A DNA stretch of 64,000 nt from Embleya sp042956465 (GCF_042956465.1 NZ_JBIBGL010000003.1:434001-498000); one strand, 5' to 3'; shown: positions 53,206 through 62,040, counted from the stretch's first letter. Program-made: numbers and translations. The notes: a model not told the origin generated them from the letters alone.

Positions 53206-54581
53206 CCGCCGACTACCGCGACCTGTCGCTGTGGTTCGACACCCTCGGCGCGGACGTCACGCCACGACCGGCGCTCGCGGGCGACCTGGACGTGGACGTG
53301 GCCATCGTCGGCGCCGGCTACACCGGCCTGTGGACCGCCTACTACCTGGCCAAGGCGGACCCGTCCCTGCGCATCGTGGTCCTGGAGCGGGAGATCGCCG
53401 GATTCGGCGCCTCCGGCCGCAACGGCGGCTGGTGCTCGGCGCTGTTCCCCGCCTCGATCGCCAAGGTGGCCCGGAGCAGCACCCGCGAGCGGGCGATCGC
53501 CCAACAGCGGGCGATGAACGCGACCGTGGACGAGGTCGGCCGGGTGGTCGCCGAAGAGGGTATCGACTGCGACTTCGCCAAGGGCGGCACCGTGGTCCTG
53601 GCCCGCACCCCGGTCCAGCTGGCCCGGGCCCGGCAACTGGTCGCGGACGAACACGCATGGGGCTTCGACGAGTCCGACGCCGGATTGCTGGACGCCGCCG
53701 AGGCCCGCGCGATGGTCGGCGCCACCGACGTGCTCGGCGGCACCTACACCCCGCACTGCGCGGTCGTCCACCCCGCCAAACTGGCCCGGGGTCTGGCCGA
53801 CGCGGTGACCCGCCTGGGGGTGACCATCCACGAGCGCACCCCCGTCACCGCGATCGAGAACGGCGTCGCGCTCACCCCGCACGGCCGAGTCCGTGCCGAC
53901 GTGGTGGTCCGGGCCACCGAGGGCTACACCCCCGAGCTGGCCGGCTTCCATCGCGAACTGGCCCCGGTGTACTCGCTGATGATCGCCACCGAGCCGCTGC
54001 CGCAGTCCTTCTGGGCCGAGGCGGGCCTGGCCCGCCGGGAAAGCTTCAGCGACATGCGCCACCTGATCATCTACGGCCAGCGCACCGCCGACGACCGGCT
54101 GGCCTTCGGCGGGCGCGGCGCGCCGTACCACTTCGGCTCCAGGGTGCGGCCCGAGTTCGACCGCGACGAGAACGTCTTCGCCGAGCTGCGTCGGGTGATC
54201 GCCGAGCTGTTCCCGGCGGTCGCCGACGCCGCGATCACCCACACCTGGGGCGGACCGCTGGGTGTGGCCCGCGACTGGTACGCGAGCTGCGGCCTGGACC
54301 GCGCCCGCGGACTCGCCTGGGCGGGCGGCTACGTCGGCGACGGCGTGGGCACCGCGAACCTGGCCGGCCGCACCCTCGCCGACCTGATCCGCGACGAGTA
54401 CACCGACCTGACCCGGCTGCCCTGGGTCCGCCACCGCTCGCCCAAGTGGGAGCCGGAGCCGCTCCGCTGGATCGGCACCAACGTCGGCCTGCGGGTGATG
54501 GCGGGCGCGGACGCCGAGGAGCAGCGCACCGGCAGGGAGTCCCGACTCGCGCAGGCGTTCGGCCGATTCCTGGGCCACTGA
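53202..54581 (+). CDS. FAD-dependent amine oxidoreductase, DAO family (second copy)
   Basis: 459 aa. FAD motif DVAIVGAGYTGLWTAYYLAKADP near residues 32-54, then EREIAGFGASGRNGGWCSALFP; the C-terminal HTWGGPLGVARDWY and GLAWAGGYVGDGVGTANLAGRTLADL complete the fold. Paralogue of the protein encoded at 33452, with the same SGRNGG and HTWGG signatures. Probably oxidises a polyamine or gamma-glutamyl-polyamine. Its ATG overlaps the stop of the PNPOx-like gene. No gamma-glutamylpolyamine ligase gene is present in the window. Confidence 0.88.
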   Translation: MTADYRDLSLWFDTLGADVTPRPALAGDLDVDVAIVGAGYTGLWTAYYLAKADPSLRIVVLEREIAGFGASGRNGGWCSALFPASIAKVARSSTRERAIAQQRAMNATVDEVGRVVAEEGIDCDFAKGGTVVLARTPVQLARARQLVADEHAWGFDESDAGLLDAAEARAMVGATDVLGGTYTPHCAVVHPAKLARGLADAVTRLGVTIHERTPVTAIENGVALTPHGRVRADVVVRATEGYTPELAGFHRELAPVYSLMIATEPLPQSFWAEAGLARRESFSDMRHLIIYGQRTADDRLAFGGRGAPYHFGSRVRPEFDRDENVFAELRRVIAELFPAVADAAITHTWGGPLGVARDWYASCGLDRARGLAWAGGYVGDGVGTANLAGRTLADLIRDEYTDLTRLPWVRHRSPKWEPEPLRWIGTNVGLRVMAGADAEEQRTGRESRLAQAFGRFLGH

Positions 54582-54712
54582 GCCGGGCTCACCGCGCCCG
54601 GGCCACGTGCCGGGGCGACCGGCGGCCCGGGCCGAGCCACTACGCCCGAGCCCGGGCCATCGCGCCCGGGCCCGGGCCGGTGAGCCGCCCGGCGCCCCGG
54701 CGACCGGCCGGG
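54582..54712. repeat. GC-rich degenerate repeats between convergent genes
   Basis: 131 bp of nearly pure C/G with reiterated CGCCCGGGCC-like units (ACGCCCGAGCCCGGGCC, GCGCCCGGGCCCGGGCC). GGCTCACCG near 54586 pairs with CGGTGAGCC near 54679, giving a large hairpin likely to terminate both convergent transcripts. Confidence 0.5.
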
Positions 54713-55513
54713 TCAGCGCCCCCGGATGGTGCGGCGCCAGGTTTCCAGGTGCTCCGGCGCCGCACCCGCCTTGAGCAGGAACTCCGCCGCCGAGCCGTGC
54801 CGCTCGGCGAGCACGCGCAGGAACGTGTCGATGGAGGCCCGGGCCGCACCGCGCATCGCCGGGGCCACCGGATGGGCCGGATCGATCCGCGGCTGCCTGG
54901 GCAACCGGTCGATCCGCTCGAACATCTCGACCAGGTGCACCTCGGTCTCGGTGTAGTCGGCGATGATCGCCTCCCGCTCCACCCCCGCCACCGACAACAG
55001 CAGCGCGACCAGGATCCCGGTCCGATCCTTGCCCGCCGTACAGTGCACCAGCGCCGGCACTCCGCCGTCACCGGCCAGAATCTCCAGCGAACGCACGTAC
55101 GACTCACCGCCGCGCTCGGCCATCCGCATGTACAACAGACCCGCGCCGTGCTCGTCCACGCTGCCCAGGTCGATGTCGTCGTCCAACCCCAGACCCTGGG
55201 TCTGTCCCGCCGAGACGTCGCCGATCGCGGCCCGATCGGCGGCCAGCGCCGAGCGTCGGCCCAGCAGCGGCAGCCGGTGTCGGGTCACACCCGGCCACTG
55301 CTCCGGCGGCAGCCCCTCACCCTCCGACCGCAGGTCCAGCACGTGCCGCACGCGGTAGGTGTGGGTCAGCCGGTCGATTCCCTCGGGGGTCAGCAGGTCC
55401 GGGGTCTCACAGCGCATGAGTACGCCCGTTCGAGTGACTCCCCCGTCGATCAGCGGTAGGTCCCCGACGTCGCGGGCATTGAGGAGATCCGGAAGATCGA
55501 GTCGGCGGTTCAT
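54713..55513 (-). CDS. Tyrosine-protein phosphatase, PTP-like (second copy)
   Basis: 266 aa from ATG at 55513. Begins NRRLDLPDLLNARDVGDLPLIDGGVTRTGVLMRCETPDLLTPEGIDRL, and has P-loop HCTAGKDRTG with catalytic Cys near residue 160. Same HCx5R family as the 29528 protein. It is divergent from the atypical ABC transporter genes, 180 bp away. Targets are unknown. Both phosphatases sit beside transport genes, which may be coincidental. Confidence 0.9.
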   Translation of the reverse strand: MNRRLDLPDLLNARDVGDLPLIDGGVTRTGVLMRCETPDLLTPEGIDRLTHTYRVRHVLDLRSEGEGLPPEQWPGVTRHRLPLLGRRSALAADRAAIGDVSAGQTQGLGLDDDIDLGSVDEHGAGLLYMRMAERGGESYVRSLEILAGDGGVPALVHCTAGKDRTGILVALLLSVAGVEREAIIADYTETEVHLVEMFERIDRLPRQPRIDPAHPVAPAMRGAARASIDTFLRVLAERHGSAAEFLLKAGAAPEHLETWRRTIRGR

Positions 55514-55693
55514 GTGCACCCCGTTCGGAACGCGTTCGATACACCTGTTCGCCTCATCATGGTGCGCGCGAACTCCCGCCGCCGGCAGGGTTCCCCGAGT
55601 GAAGGGGTTTGGCGTCCCTGCCGCAACCAGGCGTCGCGATGCTCGTTGGAGGAGAACGGGTGGCAACCAACGTTTCTCTGCGGGAGGTGTGCC

Positions 55694-56446
55694 ATGTCCC
55701 TGTCGTCCCGCGCGGCGAGACCGCATGAGCGGCGCGCCGTCGTCGCCGGAGTACCGACCGCCCCGCCCGACAACGACGTCCTGCGCGCTCGCGGGCTGAC
55801 CCTGACCCAGGGTCCGGTCACCCTGCTGCGGGACGTCTCCATGGCGGTCCGGGCCGAGGAGACGTTCGCGATCACCGGCCCCGCCGGCGCCGGCAAGTCG
55901 GCGCTGCTCGCCTGCCTGTCCGGTGTGGTCGCCCCGGATTCGGGCGAGGTGTGGTTCAACAGCGGCGCGATGCACGTGCTCGACGAGAAGGGCCGAACCG
56001 CGCTGCGGCGTCGGCACTTCGGGCTCGTCGACGGCCGTACCCGGCTGCTGCCGGAGCTGACCGTCGCGGAGAACGTCGTACTGCCGCTGCTGCTCGACCG
56101 GATGCGCCGGGCCGAGGCGTTCGCGATCGCCCGGCACTGGATGGAGCGGCTGGACGTGACCGAGCACGCCGAATCCCGGCCGACCGGCCTGGGTCCGGCC
56201 CTGCTGCGGAGGGCGGCGGTCGCCCGCGCGCTGGTCACCCGGCCCGCCGTGGTGTTCGCGGACGAACCGGCGCACGATCTGGACGGCGCCGAGGTCGACC
56301 ATCTGATGCGGATCCTGGTCTCCGCCGTGCGCTCGCACGGGACGACCCTGGTGCTGGCCACCGCCGACCGGCGGGTGGCCGCACACGCGGACCACTGTCT
56401 GGTCCTGCGCGATGGTCGCCCCGACCCGCATACGGACGGGTGGTAG
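55694..56446 (+). CDS. ABC transporter ATP-binding protein with degenerate motifs
   Basis: 250 aa from ATG at 55694 (GGGAGG 6 nt upstream). Walker A ITGPAGAGKSALL and Walker B AVVFADEPAHDLDG are intact and arranged as in LolD/MacB-type ATPases. However, the Q-loop position reads FGLVDGRTRLLPELTV (Asp for Gln), the LSGGQ signature is replaced by GLGPALLRRAAVARAL, and the H-loop reads LVLATADRR, without His. It may bind ATP but hydrolyse poorly. Immediately upstream of a membrane protein gene (4-bp gap), its likely partner. Confidence 0.8.
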   Translation: MSLSSRAARPHERRAVVAGVPTAPPDNDVLRARGLTLTQGPVTLLRDVSMAVRAEETFAITGPAGAGKSALLACLSGVVAPDSGEVWFNSGAMHVLDEKGRTALRRRHFGLVDGRTRLLPELTVAENVVLPLLLDRMRRAEAFAIARHWMERLDVTEHAESRPTGLGPALLRRAAVARALVTRPAVVFADEPAHDLDGAEVDHLMRILVSAVRSHGTTLVLATADRRVAAHADHCLVLRDGRPDPHTDGW

Positions 56447-56450
56447 GGCG

Positions 56451-57713
56451 ATGTCCCGGGCCGACCCGAGCCCGCTGCGCGACGCGTTGCGCAACGCATC
56501 CCGGGTCGACGCCGTGCGTGTGCTGGCCTGTGCGGCGGTCGCGGGTACGGCCACGATCGTGCTGTTGTGCCTGCTGGCCTGGGCATTGCCGGTCGCACGT
56601 CCCGGTCCGGCACTGATCCGACCGGTGCTCGCGATACTGCCGGTGCTGGGTGCCGTGGCCGTGTTGGTCACGGTCGGCATCCGCCTGACGTTCCCGGGCC
56701 GCATCGACCGACCGGGTGCCCCGTTCCGGGCCCACGGGAAGAACCGCCGGAGTCGGGAGGTGGTCGTGTCCGAGACCGCCGTCACCGCTCTGGCCGGCAC
56801 GTTTGCCGGCGTTCAGGCGCACCTGGTGCTGCGCACCCTCCCGGCTTCGCCACCCCCGGCGGTCCGGCGTCTGCTGGCGATCGGCGCCTCGGCGCCCTGG
56901 CCGGCCGTGGTGGCGGTGCTCGCCACGGTACCCACCGTCGCGGTGCTCGCCGCCTGCTACGCGACGGCCCGACCGTCGTTGCGGCTGAAGCCCCGGGTCC
57001 CGCGCTACATCGGACCCCTGGTGCTGCTCGCCGGACTGCTCGGGCAGTACCTGATCGCCGACCCGGGCCACCCGGACCGGTTGTCGCACGGCGCGGTGCC
57101 GGCGGCGGCGATCTGCTACGGCGCGGTGCCGGCAGGCGCGGCACTCACCGTGCCGTGGTTGTTGACCTGGCTGGGTTCCGGCTGGGCCGCCCGGGCGGAT
57201 CGGGTGTGGACGCTGTGCGCGGCGCGCCGGATCGAGGCGAGCGCACGCGGTCTGGCACTGCCGCTGGGCCTGACCACGATCGCTCTCGCGGTGGTCACCA
57301 CCAGCGGCCTCGCCGGCGACCGCACGCCGACCGGGATGGCCGACGCCCCACTGTTCCTGACCATGACGACGGTGTCCTCGTGTGCGGCGGCGATGTTGTT
57401 CACGGTCGTCGTGGAGTACGGCTCCGCGCGCCGCGAGACCTCACACACGTTGCATTCGATCGGCGCCGGGGAGCGGATGGATCGGCGCGCGGCGCTGGCC
57501 GCTCTGGTGCTGCCGCTGCTGGTGTGCGTACCGGTCTCGGTCGCGGTCGGCGCGCTGCAGGCGTGGCCGGCGCGCGGCAACGGGGACTCGTTTCCGACCA
57601 TGCCCGCACACGCGGCCCTGCTGGGCACGCTGTGGACGATCGGTCTGCTCGCCTTCGCGCTGATCGGGGCGGCGGTGGTGATCCTGCGGGACGACCGACC
57701 GGGCCGGATCTGA
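56451..57713 (+). CDS. Multi-spanning membrane protein, putative ABC permease
   Basis: 420 aa from ATG at 56451 with about ten hydrophobic segments (for example VRVLACAAVAGTATIVLLCLLAWALPV, PLVLLAGLLGQYLIA and LLGTLWTIGLLAFALIGAAVVIL). No family motif was recognised; in position and size it resembles FtsX/MacB-like permease partners of small ABC ATPases, but the large extracellular domain expected of FtsX is missing. It is probably the membrane half of the transporter with the preceding ATPase-like protein. Substrate unknown. Confidence 0.75.
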   Translation: MSRADPSPLRDALRNASRVDAVRVLACAAVAGTATIVLLCLLAWALPVARPGPALIRPVLAILPVLGAVAVLVTVGIRLTFPGRIDRPGAPFRAHGKNRRSREVVVSETAVTALAGTFAGVQAHLVLRTLPASPPPAVRRLLAIGASAPWPAVVAVLATVPTVAVLAACYATARPSLRLKPRVPRYIGPLVLLAGLLGQYLIADPGHPDRLSHGAVPAAAICYGAVPAGAALTVPWLLTWLGSGWAARADRVWTLCAARRIEASARGLALPLGLTTIALAVVTTSGLAGDRTPTGMADAPLFLTMTTVSSCAAAMLFTVVVEYGSARRETSHTLHSIGAGERMDRRAALAALVLPLLVCVPVSVAVGALQAWPARGNGDSFPTMPAHAALLGTLWTIGLLAFALIGAAVVILRDDRPGRI

Positions 57714-57747
57714 AGCCGCGGCCGGGCCTGCGGACGAAACGCAAAAA

Positions 57748-57825
57748 CGGCGGGCAATGCCCGCCGGATATGGGAAAACACTTCGGGCCCGGCGCGGCGT
57801 CCCCTTCCGCAACGGGCCCGAAGTG
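57748..57825 (+). terminator. Double hairpin after ABC permease gene
   Basis: First hairpin CGGCGGGC-AAT-GCCCGCCG (57748-57766), preceded by an A run. Second hairpin CACTTCGGGCCC ... GGGCCCGAAGTG (57779-57790 and 57814-57825, 23-nt loop). Both arms are perfect. Confidence 0.8.
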
Positions 57826-58056
57826 CTTATCGTCTCGGGGGCCACGCGACCCCGAGCCGTGCGCCGGATCGTGTCCCTTCGACCGGCGGCTTGGGCGTGC
57901 CACCGCCGGAGCATTCGAACGGGGGGATCAAAGGATCCGACGGCTTGGCACTGAGATCAGTCTGCCCTGAGGCGCCTAAGGATCCGATAAGGATTCGTTA
58001 CCCGTTCTATATCGCCGCGCCGCGCACCCGTGACCTGCCCGGGATGTCCCACTTAC

Positions 58057-58084
58057 GGCCCGGCCCGCTGCGGCGGACCGGGCC
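58057..58084 (-). terminator. Terminator after rlmN
   Basis: Perfect 7-bp arms GGCCCGG and CCGGGCC with a 14-nt GC-rich loop, 7 bp after the rlmN stop (58091). Confidence 0.65.
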
Positions 58085-58090
58085 CTACGG

Positions 58091-59197
58091 CTAGACCTCT
58101 GCGGCGGCGAGCTGACCGCACGCCCCGTCGATGTCCCGACCCCGGGTGTCCCGGACGGTGACCGGCACGCCGTGCTTGGTCAGCAGGCGGACGAACTCCT
58201 CCTGGCGTTCGGCCGTCGACGCGGTCCACTTCGACCCCGGCGTGGGGTTCAGCGGGATCAGGTTGACGTGCGCGTTGTGGTTCTTCAGCCGGCGCCCGAG
58301 CAGGTCGGCCCGCCAGCCGTGGTCGTTGATGTCCTTGATCAGCGCGTACTCGATGGACACCCGTCGGCCGGTGACGCCCTCGTAGTGCCATGCGGCGTCC
58401 AGCACCTCGCGCACGTCCCAGCGCGTGTTGACCGGCACGAGCGTGTTGCGCAGGTCGTCGTCCGGCGCGTGCAGGGACAGTGCGAGGGTGACCGGGATGC
58501 GTTCGTCGGCGAGCTTGTACATCGCCGGGACCAGACCGACCGTCGACATGGTCACCGAGCGGGCGGAGATGCCCAGTCCGTCCGGGGCCGGGTCGGTCAG
58601 CCGACGCACCGCGCCGACCACCGCCTTGTAGTTGGCGAGCGGCTCGCCCATGCCCATGAAGACGATGTTGCTGACCCGGCCGGGGCCACCCGGCACCTCG
58701 CCGCGGGCGAGGGCCCGCGCGCCCGCGAGCACCTGCTCGACGATCTCGCCGGTGGACAGGTTGCGGGTCAGACCCGCCTGGCCGGTGGCGCAGAACGGGC
58801 AGTTCATCCCGCAGCCCGCCTGCGAGGACACACACATGGTGACCCGGTCGGGGTAGCGCATCAGCACGGCCTCGACGAGCGTGCCGTCGAAGAGCTTCCA
58901 CAGCGACTTGCGGGTCGCGCCGTCGTCGCACGAGATGTCCCGCACGGACGTCATCAGCGTGGGCAGCAGCGCCTCGGCGAGCCTGGCCCGCGACGCGGCG
59001 GGCATGTCGGTCCACTGCCCGGGGTCGTCCGAGAGGTGACCGAAGTAGTGCTTGGACAGTTGGGCCGCACGAAACGGCTTCTCGCCCAGCTCGGCCACGG
59101 CATCGCGGCGCTCGGCGAGGGTGAGGTCGGCAAGGTGGCGCGGCGGCTTCGAACGACGCGGCGGCGCGGTGAAGGTGAGTTCTCCTGGTTTGGGCAT
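58091..59197 (-). CDS. rlmN: 23S rRNA (adenine2503-C2)-methyltransferase, radical SAM
   Basis: 368 aa from ATG at 59197. Methylates A2503 of 23S rRNA and A37 of some tRNAs. The radical-SAM cluster motif is CGMNCPFCATG (CxxxCxxC, residues about 121-128), with the upstream VTMCVSSQAGCGMN block. GMGEPLANY follows, and a C-terminal Cys (DIDGACGQL) fits the methyl-carrying residue needed for the RlmN mechanism. It is separated from cdsA by a 97-bp gap holding a hairpin. Confidence 0.95.
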   Translation of the reverse strand: MPKPGELTFTAPPRRSKPPRHLADLTLAERRDAVAELGEKPFRAAQLSKHYFGHLSDDPGQWTDMPAASRARLAEALLPTLMTSVRDISCDDGATRKSLWKLFDGTLVEAVLMRYPDRVTMCVSSQAGCGMNCPFCATGQAGLTRNLSTGEIVEQVLAGARALARGEVPGGPGRVSNIVFMGMGEPLANYKAVVGAVRRLTDPAPDGLGISARSVTMSTVGLVPAMYKLADERIPVTLALSLHAPDDDLRNTLVPVNTRWDVREVLDAAWHYEGVTGRRVSIEYALIKDINDHGWRADLLGRRLKNHNAHVNLIPLNPTPGSKWTASTAERQEEFVRLLTKHGVPVTVRDTRGRDIDGACGQLAAAEV

Positions 59198-59224
59198 GGC
59201 TCGTCCAGTGTCGCAGGTGTACGG

Positions 59225-59245
59225 GCGGGGCCGAATCGGCCCCGC
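59225..59245 (-). terminator. Hairpin between cdsA and rlmN
   Basis: Perfect 10-bp arms GCGGGGCCGA and TCGGCCCCGC around a single A, 50 bp after the cdsA stop. It could be a partial terminator before rlmN. Confidence 0.7.
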
Positions 59246-59294
59246 TCTCGTGCACACGCGGCCTGTCCGGTTTCTCTGCCGGATCAGGTCCGGG

Positions 59295-60560
59295 TCATAC
59301 GAATGCGGCGAGCAGCAGCCACACCACGGGCGCGGCGGGCAGCAACGAGTCGAGCCGGTCCATCAGGCCGCCGTGACCGGGCAGCAGACTGCCCATGTCC
59401 TTGACCTTGAGGTCCCGCTTGATCATCGATTCGGCCAGGTCCCCGAGCGCGGACACGGCGGCGGCGGCGACGCCCACCACGGCACCCTGCCACCACGCAC
59501 CGTCGAGCATGGTCGTCACGCAGACCGCACCCGCGCCGGCGGCCAGGAGCACTCCGCCGGCGAAGCCCTCCCAGCTCTTGCCGGGGCTGATCTTCGGCGC
59601 CATCTTGTGCGGACCACCGGAGGTGACGCCCGCCGCATAGGCACCGGTGTCCGCACAGACCACCAGGATGATGAAGGTCAGCACGCGCCGGGCACCGTCG
59701 TCGTCGGCGAGCATGAGCACCGCGAACCCGGCCAGGAACGGCAGGTAGAAGACGGTGAACACGCCGGCCGTCATGTCCCGCAGGAAGTCCTCGGGACCCT
59801 CGGTCATCCGCCAGATCATCACCGCGATCGCGGTCAGCGCGGTGGCGATCGCCAGCCCCTCGGCACCGCGCGCGTAACCGGCGACGAGCATCGCCACCGA
59901 GCCGACCGCGAGCGGTACCACCGGAATCCGGATGCCGCGCCCGACGGTGGCGCCCTGTGCGGTCCGACCGGACGCGTCGGTCACCGCCTCGGCCCGACCG
60001 AACGCGCCCGCCAGCTCCCACAGTCCGACCAGGACCGCGAGCAGCACGACGCCGACGAACAACACCGGCAGGGTCAGCAGCGAGGCGATGATGACCCCGC
60101 CCAGCCCGGCCCCGACGCCGATCGCCTGCGGCAGGTTGCGACCGGCCTTGCCGACCCGTTTGGCAGGCGGCCCCTCCGTCACCACGAGCCCCTCACGCCG
60201 AGGTTCGGGCAGAGTCGCGTCCACCCGAGCGGCCTCCTCGGGCAACGACGCACCCGAGCGGAGCTCCGGTTCGTCGCCCGGGTCGTGACCCGCGATCGGT
60301 GACAGCACCTGCGTGTGGTCATCCTGTGTCCGTACCCCGACGCCGGCGGGAAAGTGCTGCTGCGCACGAGTGGCGCCGTCCCCATGGCCGCCGGACCGGG
60401 CCGCGTCGTAGTGGGCCTGATCCTGACCCGTCGGTGCGCCCGGGACCTGCTCCGGCCACGCGCCGTACGACCCGTACGGATCGTGGCCGGGCGGCAGATC
60501 GGGGTGCGCTCCCGCGGGCGGATCGGCCGGCGGCGTACCGCCCCAGGTCGAGTCGTTCAT
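59295..60560 (-). CDS. cdsA: Phosphatidate cytidylyltransferase
   Basis: Makes CDP-diacylglycerol from phosphatidic acid and CTP at the membrane, 421 aa from ATG at 60560. The first 130 residues are hydrophilic, Gly/Pro-rich and unique to actinobacteria; about eight transmembrane helices follow. The CDS signature is SALGDLAESMIKRDLKVKDMGSLLPGHGGLMDRLDS near residues 365-400, with the conserved Asp residues. The ATG overlaps the frr stop by 1 bp (TGATG), so the two are translationally coupled. Confidence 0.94.
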   Translation of the reverse strand: MNDSTWGGTPPADPPAGAHPDLPPGHDPYGSYGAWPEQVPGAPTGQDQAHYDAARSGGHGDGATRAQQHFPAGVGVRTQDDHTQVLSPIAGHDPGDEPELRSGASLPEEAARVDATLPEPRREGLVVTEGPPAKRVGKAGRNLPQAIGVGAGLGGVIIASLLTLPVLFVGVVLLAVLVGLWELAGAFGRAEAVTDASGRTAQGATVGRGIRIPVVPLAVGSVAMLVAGYARGAEGLAIATALTAIAVMIWRMTEGPEDFLRDMTAGVFTVFYLPFLAGFAVLMLADDDGARRVLTFIILVVCADTGAYAAGVTSGGPHKMAPKISPGKSWEGFAGGVLLAAGAGAVCVTTMLDGAWWQGAVVGVAAAAVSALGDLAESMIKRDLKVKDMGSLLPGHGGLMDRLDSLLPAAPVVWLLLAAFV

Positions 60561-61117
60561 CAGACTTCGAGCAGCTCGGCTTCCTTGTGCTTCAGCAACT
60601 CGTCGATCTGCGCGACGTACTTGTGGGTCGTGTCGTCGAGTTCCTTCTCGGCGCGACGCACCTCGTCCTCGCCGCTCTCGCCGTCCTTGACCAGCTTGTC
60701 GAGCGTTTCCTTGGCCTTGCGGCGGATCGCCCGCAGCGAGATCTTCGCGTCCTCGCCCTTGCCCCGCGCCAGCTTGATGAACTCCTTGCGGCGTTCCTCG
60801 GTCAGCTGCGGGAAGACCACGCGGATGAGCTTGCCGTCGTCGGTCGGGTTGACCCCGAGGTCCGAGTCGCGGATCGCCTTGACGATCGCGTTCGTGGAGC
60901 CGCGGTCGAACGGGGTCACGATGACCATGCGCGGCTCGGGGGTGGTGAACGACGCGAGCTGGTTCACCGGAGTGGGCGAGCCGTAGTAGTCCACGAGGAT
61001 CTTGTTGAACATGGCCGGGGTGGCCCGGCCCGTGCGGATCGCCGCGAAGTCTTCCTTGGCGACCACGACGGCCTTCTCCATCTTTTCCTCGGCCTCGAGG
61101 AGAATCTCGTCGATCAT
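60560..61117 (-). CDS. frr: Ribosome recycling factor
   Basis: 185 aa, normal length. Splits post-termination ribosomes with EF-G. Signature sequences: MIDEILLEAEEKMEKAVVVAKEDFAAIRTGRATPAMFNKILVDYYG, TPFDRGS, IRVVFPQLTEERRKEFIKLARGKGEDAKISLRAIRR. 32 bp follow the pyrH stop (61150) with no clear terminator, consistent with one operon pyrH-frr-cdsA. Confidence 0.97.
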   Translation of the reverse strand: MIDEILLEAEEKMEKAVVVAKEDFAAIRTGRATPAMFNKILVDYYGSPTPVNQLASFTTPEPRMVIVTPFDRGSTNAIVKAIRDSDLGVNPTDDGKLIRVVFPQLTEERRKEFIKLARGKGEDAKISLRAIRRKAKETLDKLVKDGESGEDEVRRAEKELDDTTHKYVAQIDELLKHKEAELLEV

Positions 61118-61149
61118 GTCGGCTCCTGTCCCGGTCCTGTCGCCGTCGA

Positions 61150-61926
61150 TCAGCCGTCGGTACGGCTGACCAGGGTGCCGATCTTCTCACCCCGCACGGC
61201 GCGGGCGATGTTGCCCTCGACGAGCAGGTTGAAGACGACGATCGGCAGTTCGTTGTCCATGCACAGGCTGATCGCGGTGGCGTCCGCGACCTTGAGCCCG
61301 CGGGCGAGCACCTCGGCGTGATCCAGACGATCGAACATGACCGCGTCCGGGTTGGACTTCGGGTCGCAGTCGTACACGCCGTCGACACCCTTGGCCATGA
61401 GCAACGCGACCGCGTCGATCTCGAGGGCACGCTGCGCGGCCGTGGTGTCGGTGGAGAAGTAGGGCATGCCCATGCCCGCACCGAAGATGACCACGCGACC
61501 CTTTTCCAGGTGTCGCACGGCTCGGCGCGGGATGTACGGCTCGGCGACCTGGCCCATCGTGATGGCGGTCTGCACGCGGGTGTCGATGCCCTGCTTCTCC
61601 AGGAAGTCCTGGAGCGCGAGGCAGTTCATCACGGTGCCGAGCATGCCCATGTAGTCCGAACGCGCGCGGTCCATGCCGCGGATCTGCAACTCGGCGCCGC
61701 GGAAGAAGTTGCCACCGCCGATGACGATGGCGACCTGCGTACCGCGGCGGACCACGTCGGCGATCTGGAGCGCGATGGTCTGCACGGTGTCCGGGTCGAC
61801 GCCCAGGGCACCGCCGCCCGCGAACGCCTCGCCGGAGAGCTTGAGCAGCACCCGACGTGCGTAGGGGTTCGGCTCGTCGCCCTCGGCGGACGACGAGGAG
61901 GCCGCCTTCGTTTCGGTTTCCTGCAC
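61150..61926 (-). CDS. pyrH: UMP kinase
   Basis: Phosphorylates UMP to UDP; amino acid kinase family. 258 aa from GTG at 61926, chosen because GGAGGG lies 4 nt upstream; ATGs at 61959 and 61980 would add 11 or 18 residues. Motifs: VLLKLSGEAFAGGGALGVD (phosphate-binding Lys and Gly), VIGGGNFFRGAELQIRGMDRARSDYMGMLGTVMN and LLMAKGVDGVYDCDPKSNPDAV. The N-terminus is low-complexity (KAASSSSAEGDE) as in other streptomycetes. Confidence 0.95.
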   Translation of the reverse strand: MQETETKAASSSSAEGDEPNPYARRVLLKLSGEAFAGGGALGVDPDTVQTIALQIADVVRRGTQVAIVIGGGNFFRGAELQIRGMDRARSDYMGMLGTVMNCLALQDFLEKQGIDTRVQTAITMGQVAEPYIPRRAVRHLEKGRVVIFGAGMGMPYFSTDTTAAQRALEIDAVALLMAKGVDGVYDCDPKSNPDAVMFDRLDHAEVLARGLKVADATAISLCMDNELPIVVFNLLVEGNIARAVRGEKIGTLVSRTDG

Positions 61927-62040
61927 GGTTCCCTCCACGCCTTGCGGCCTCCTCGCCATACTGCTTTTCACTGCGTTCATGCCTACTGCATGCCCCGACT
62001 GCATTGATGTCTACATCGGGGCGGTGGTGCGAGAGGCGGA

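Larger units (their letters stand above)
57714..58090. other. 377-bp gene-free stretch upstream of the rlmN 3' end
   Basis: No coding gene. Contains two hairpins (57748-57825), a direct repeat AAGGATCCGA at 57931-57940 and 57978-57987 with a weaker third copy near 57989, and the rlmN terminator at 58057-58084. A plus-strand TTGGCA...TAAGGAT pair could be a promoter of a small RNA, which is speculative. Confidence 0.5.
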
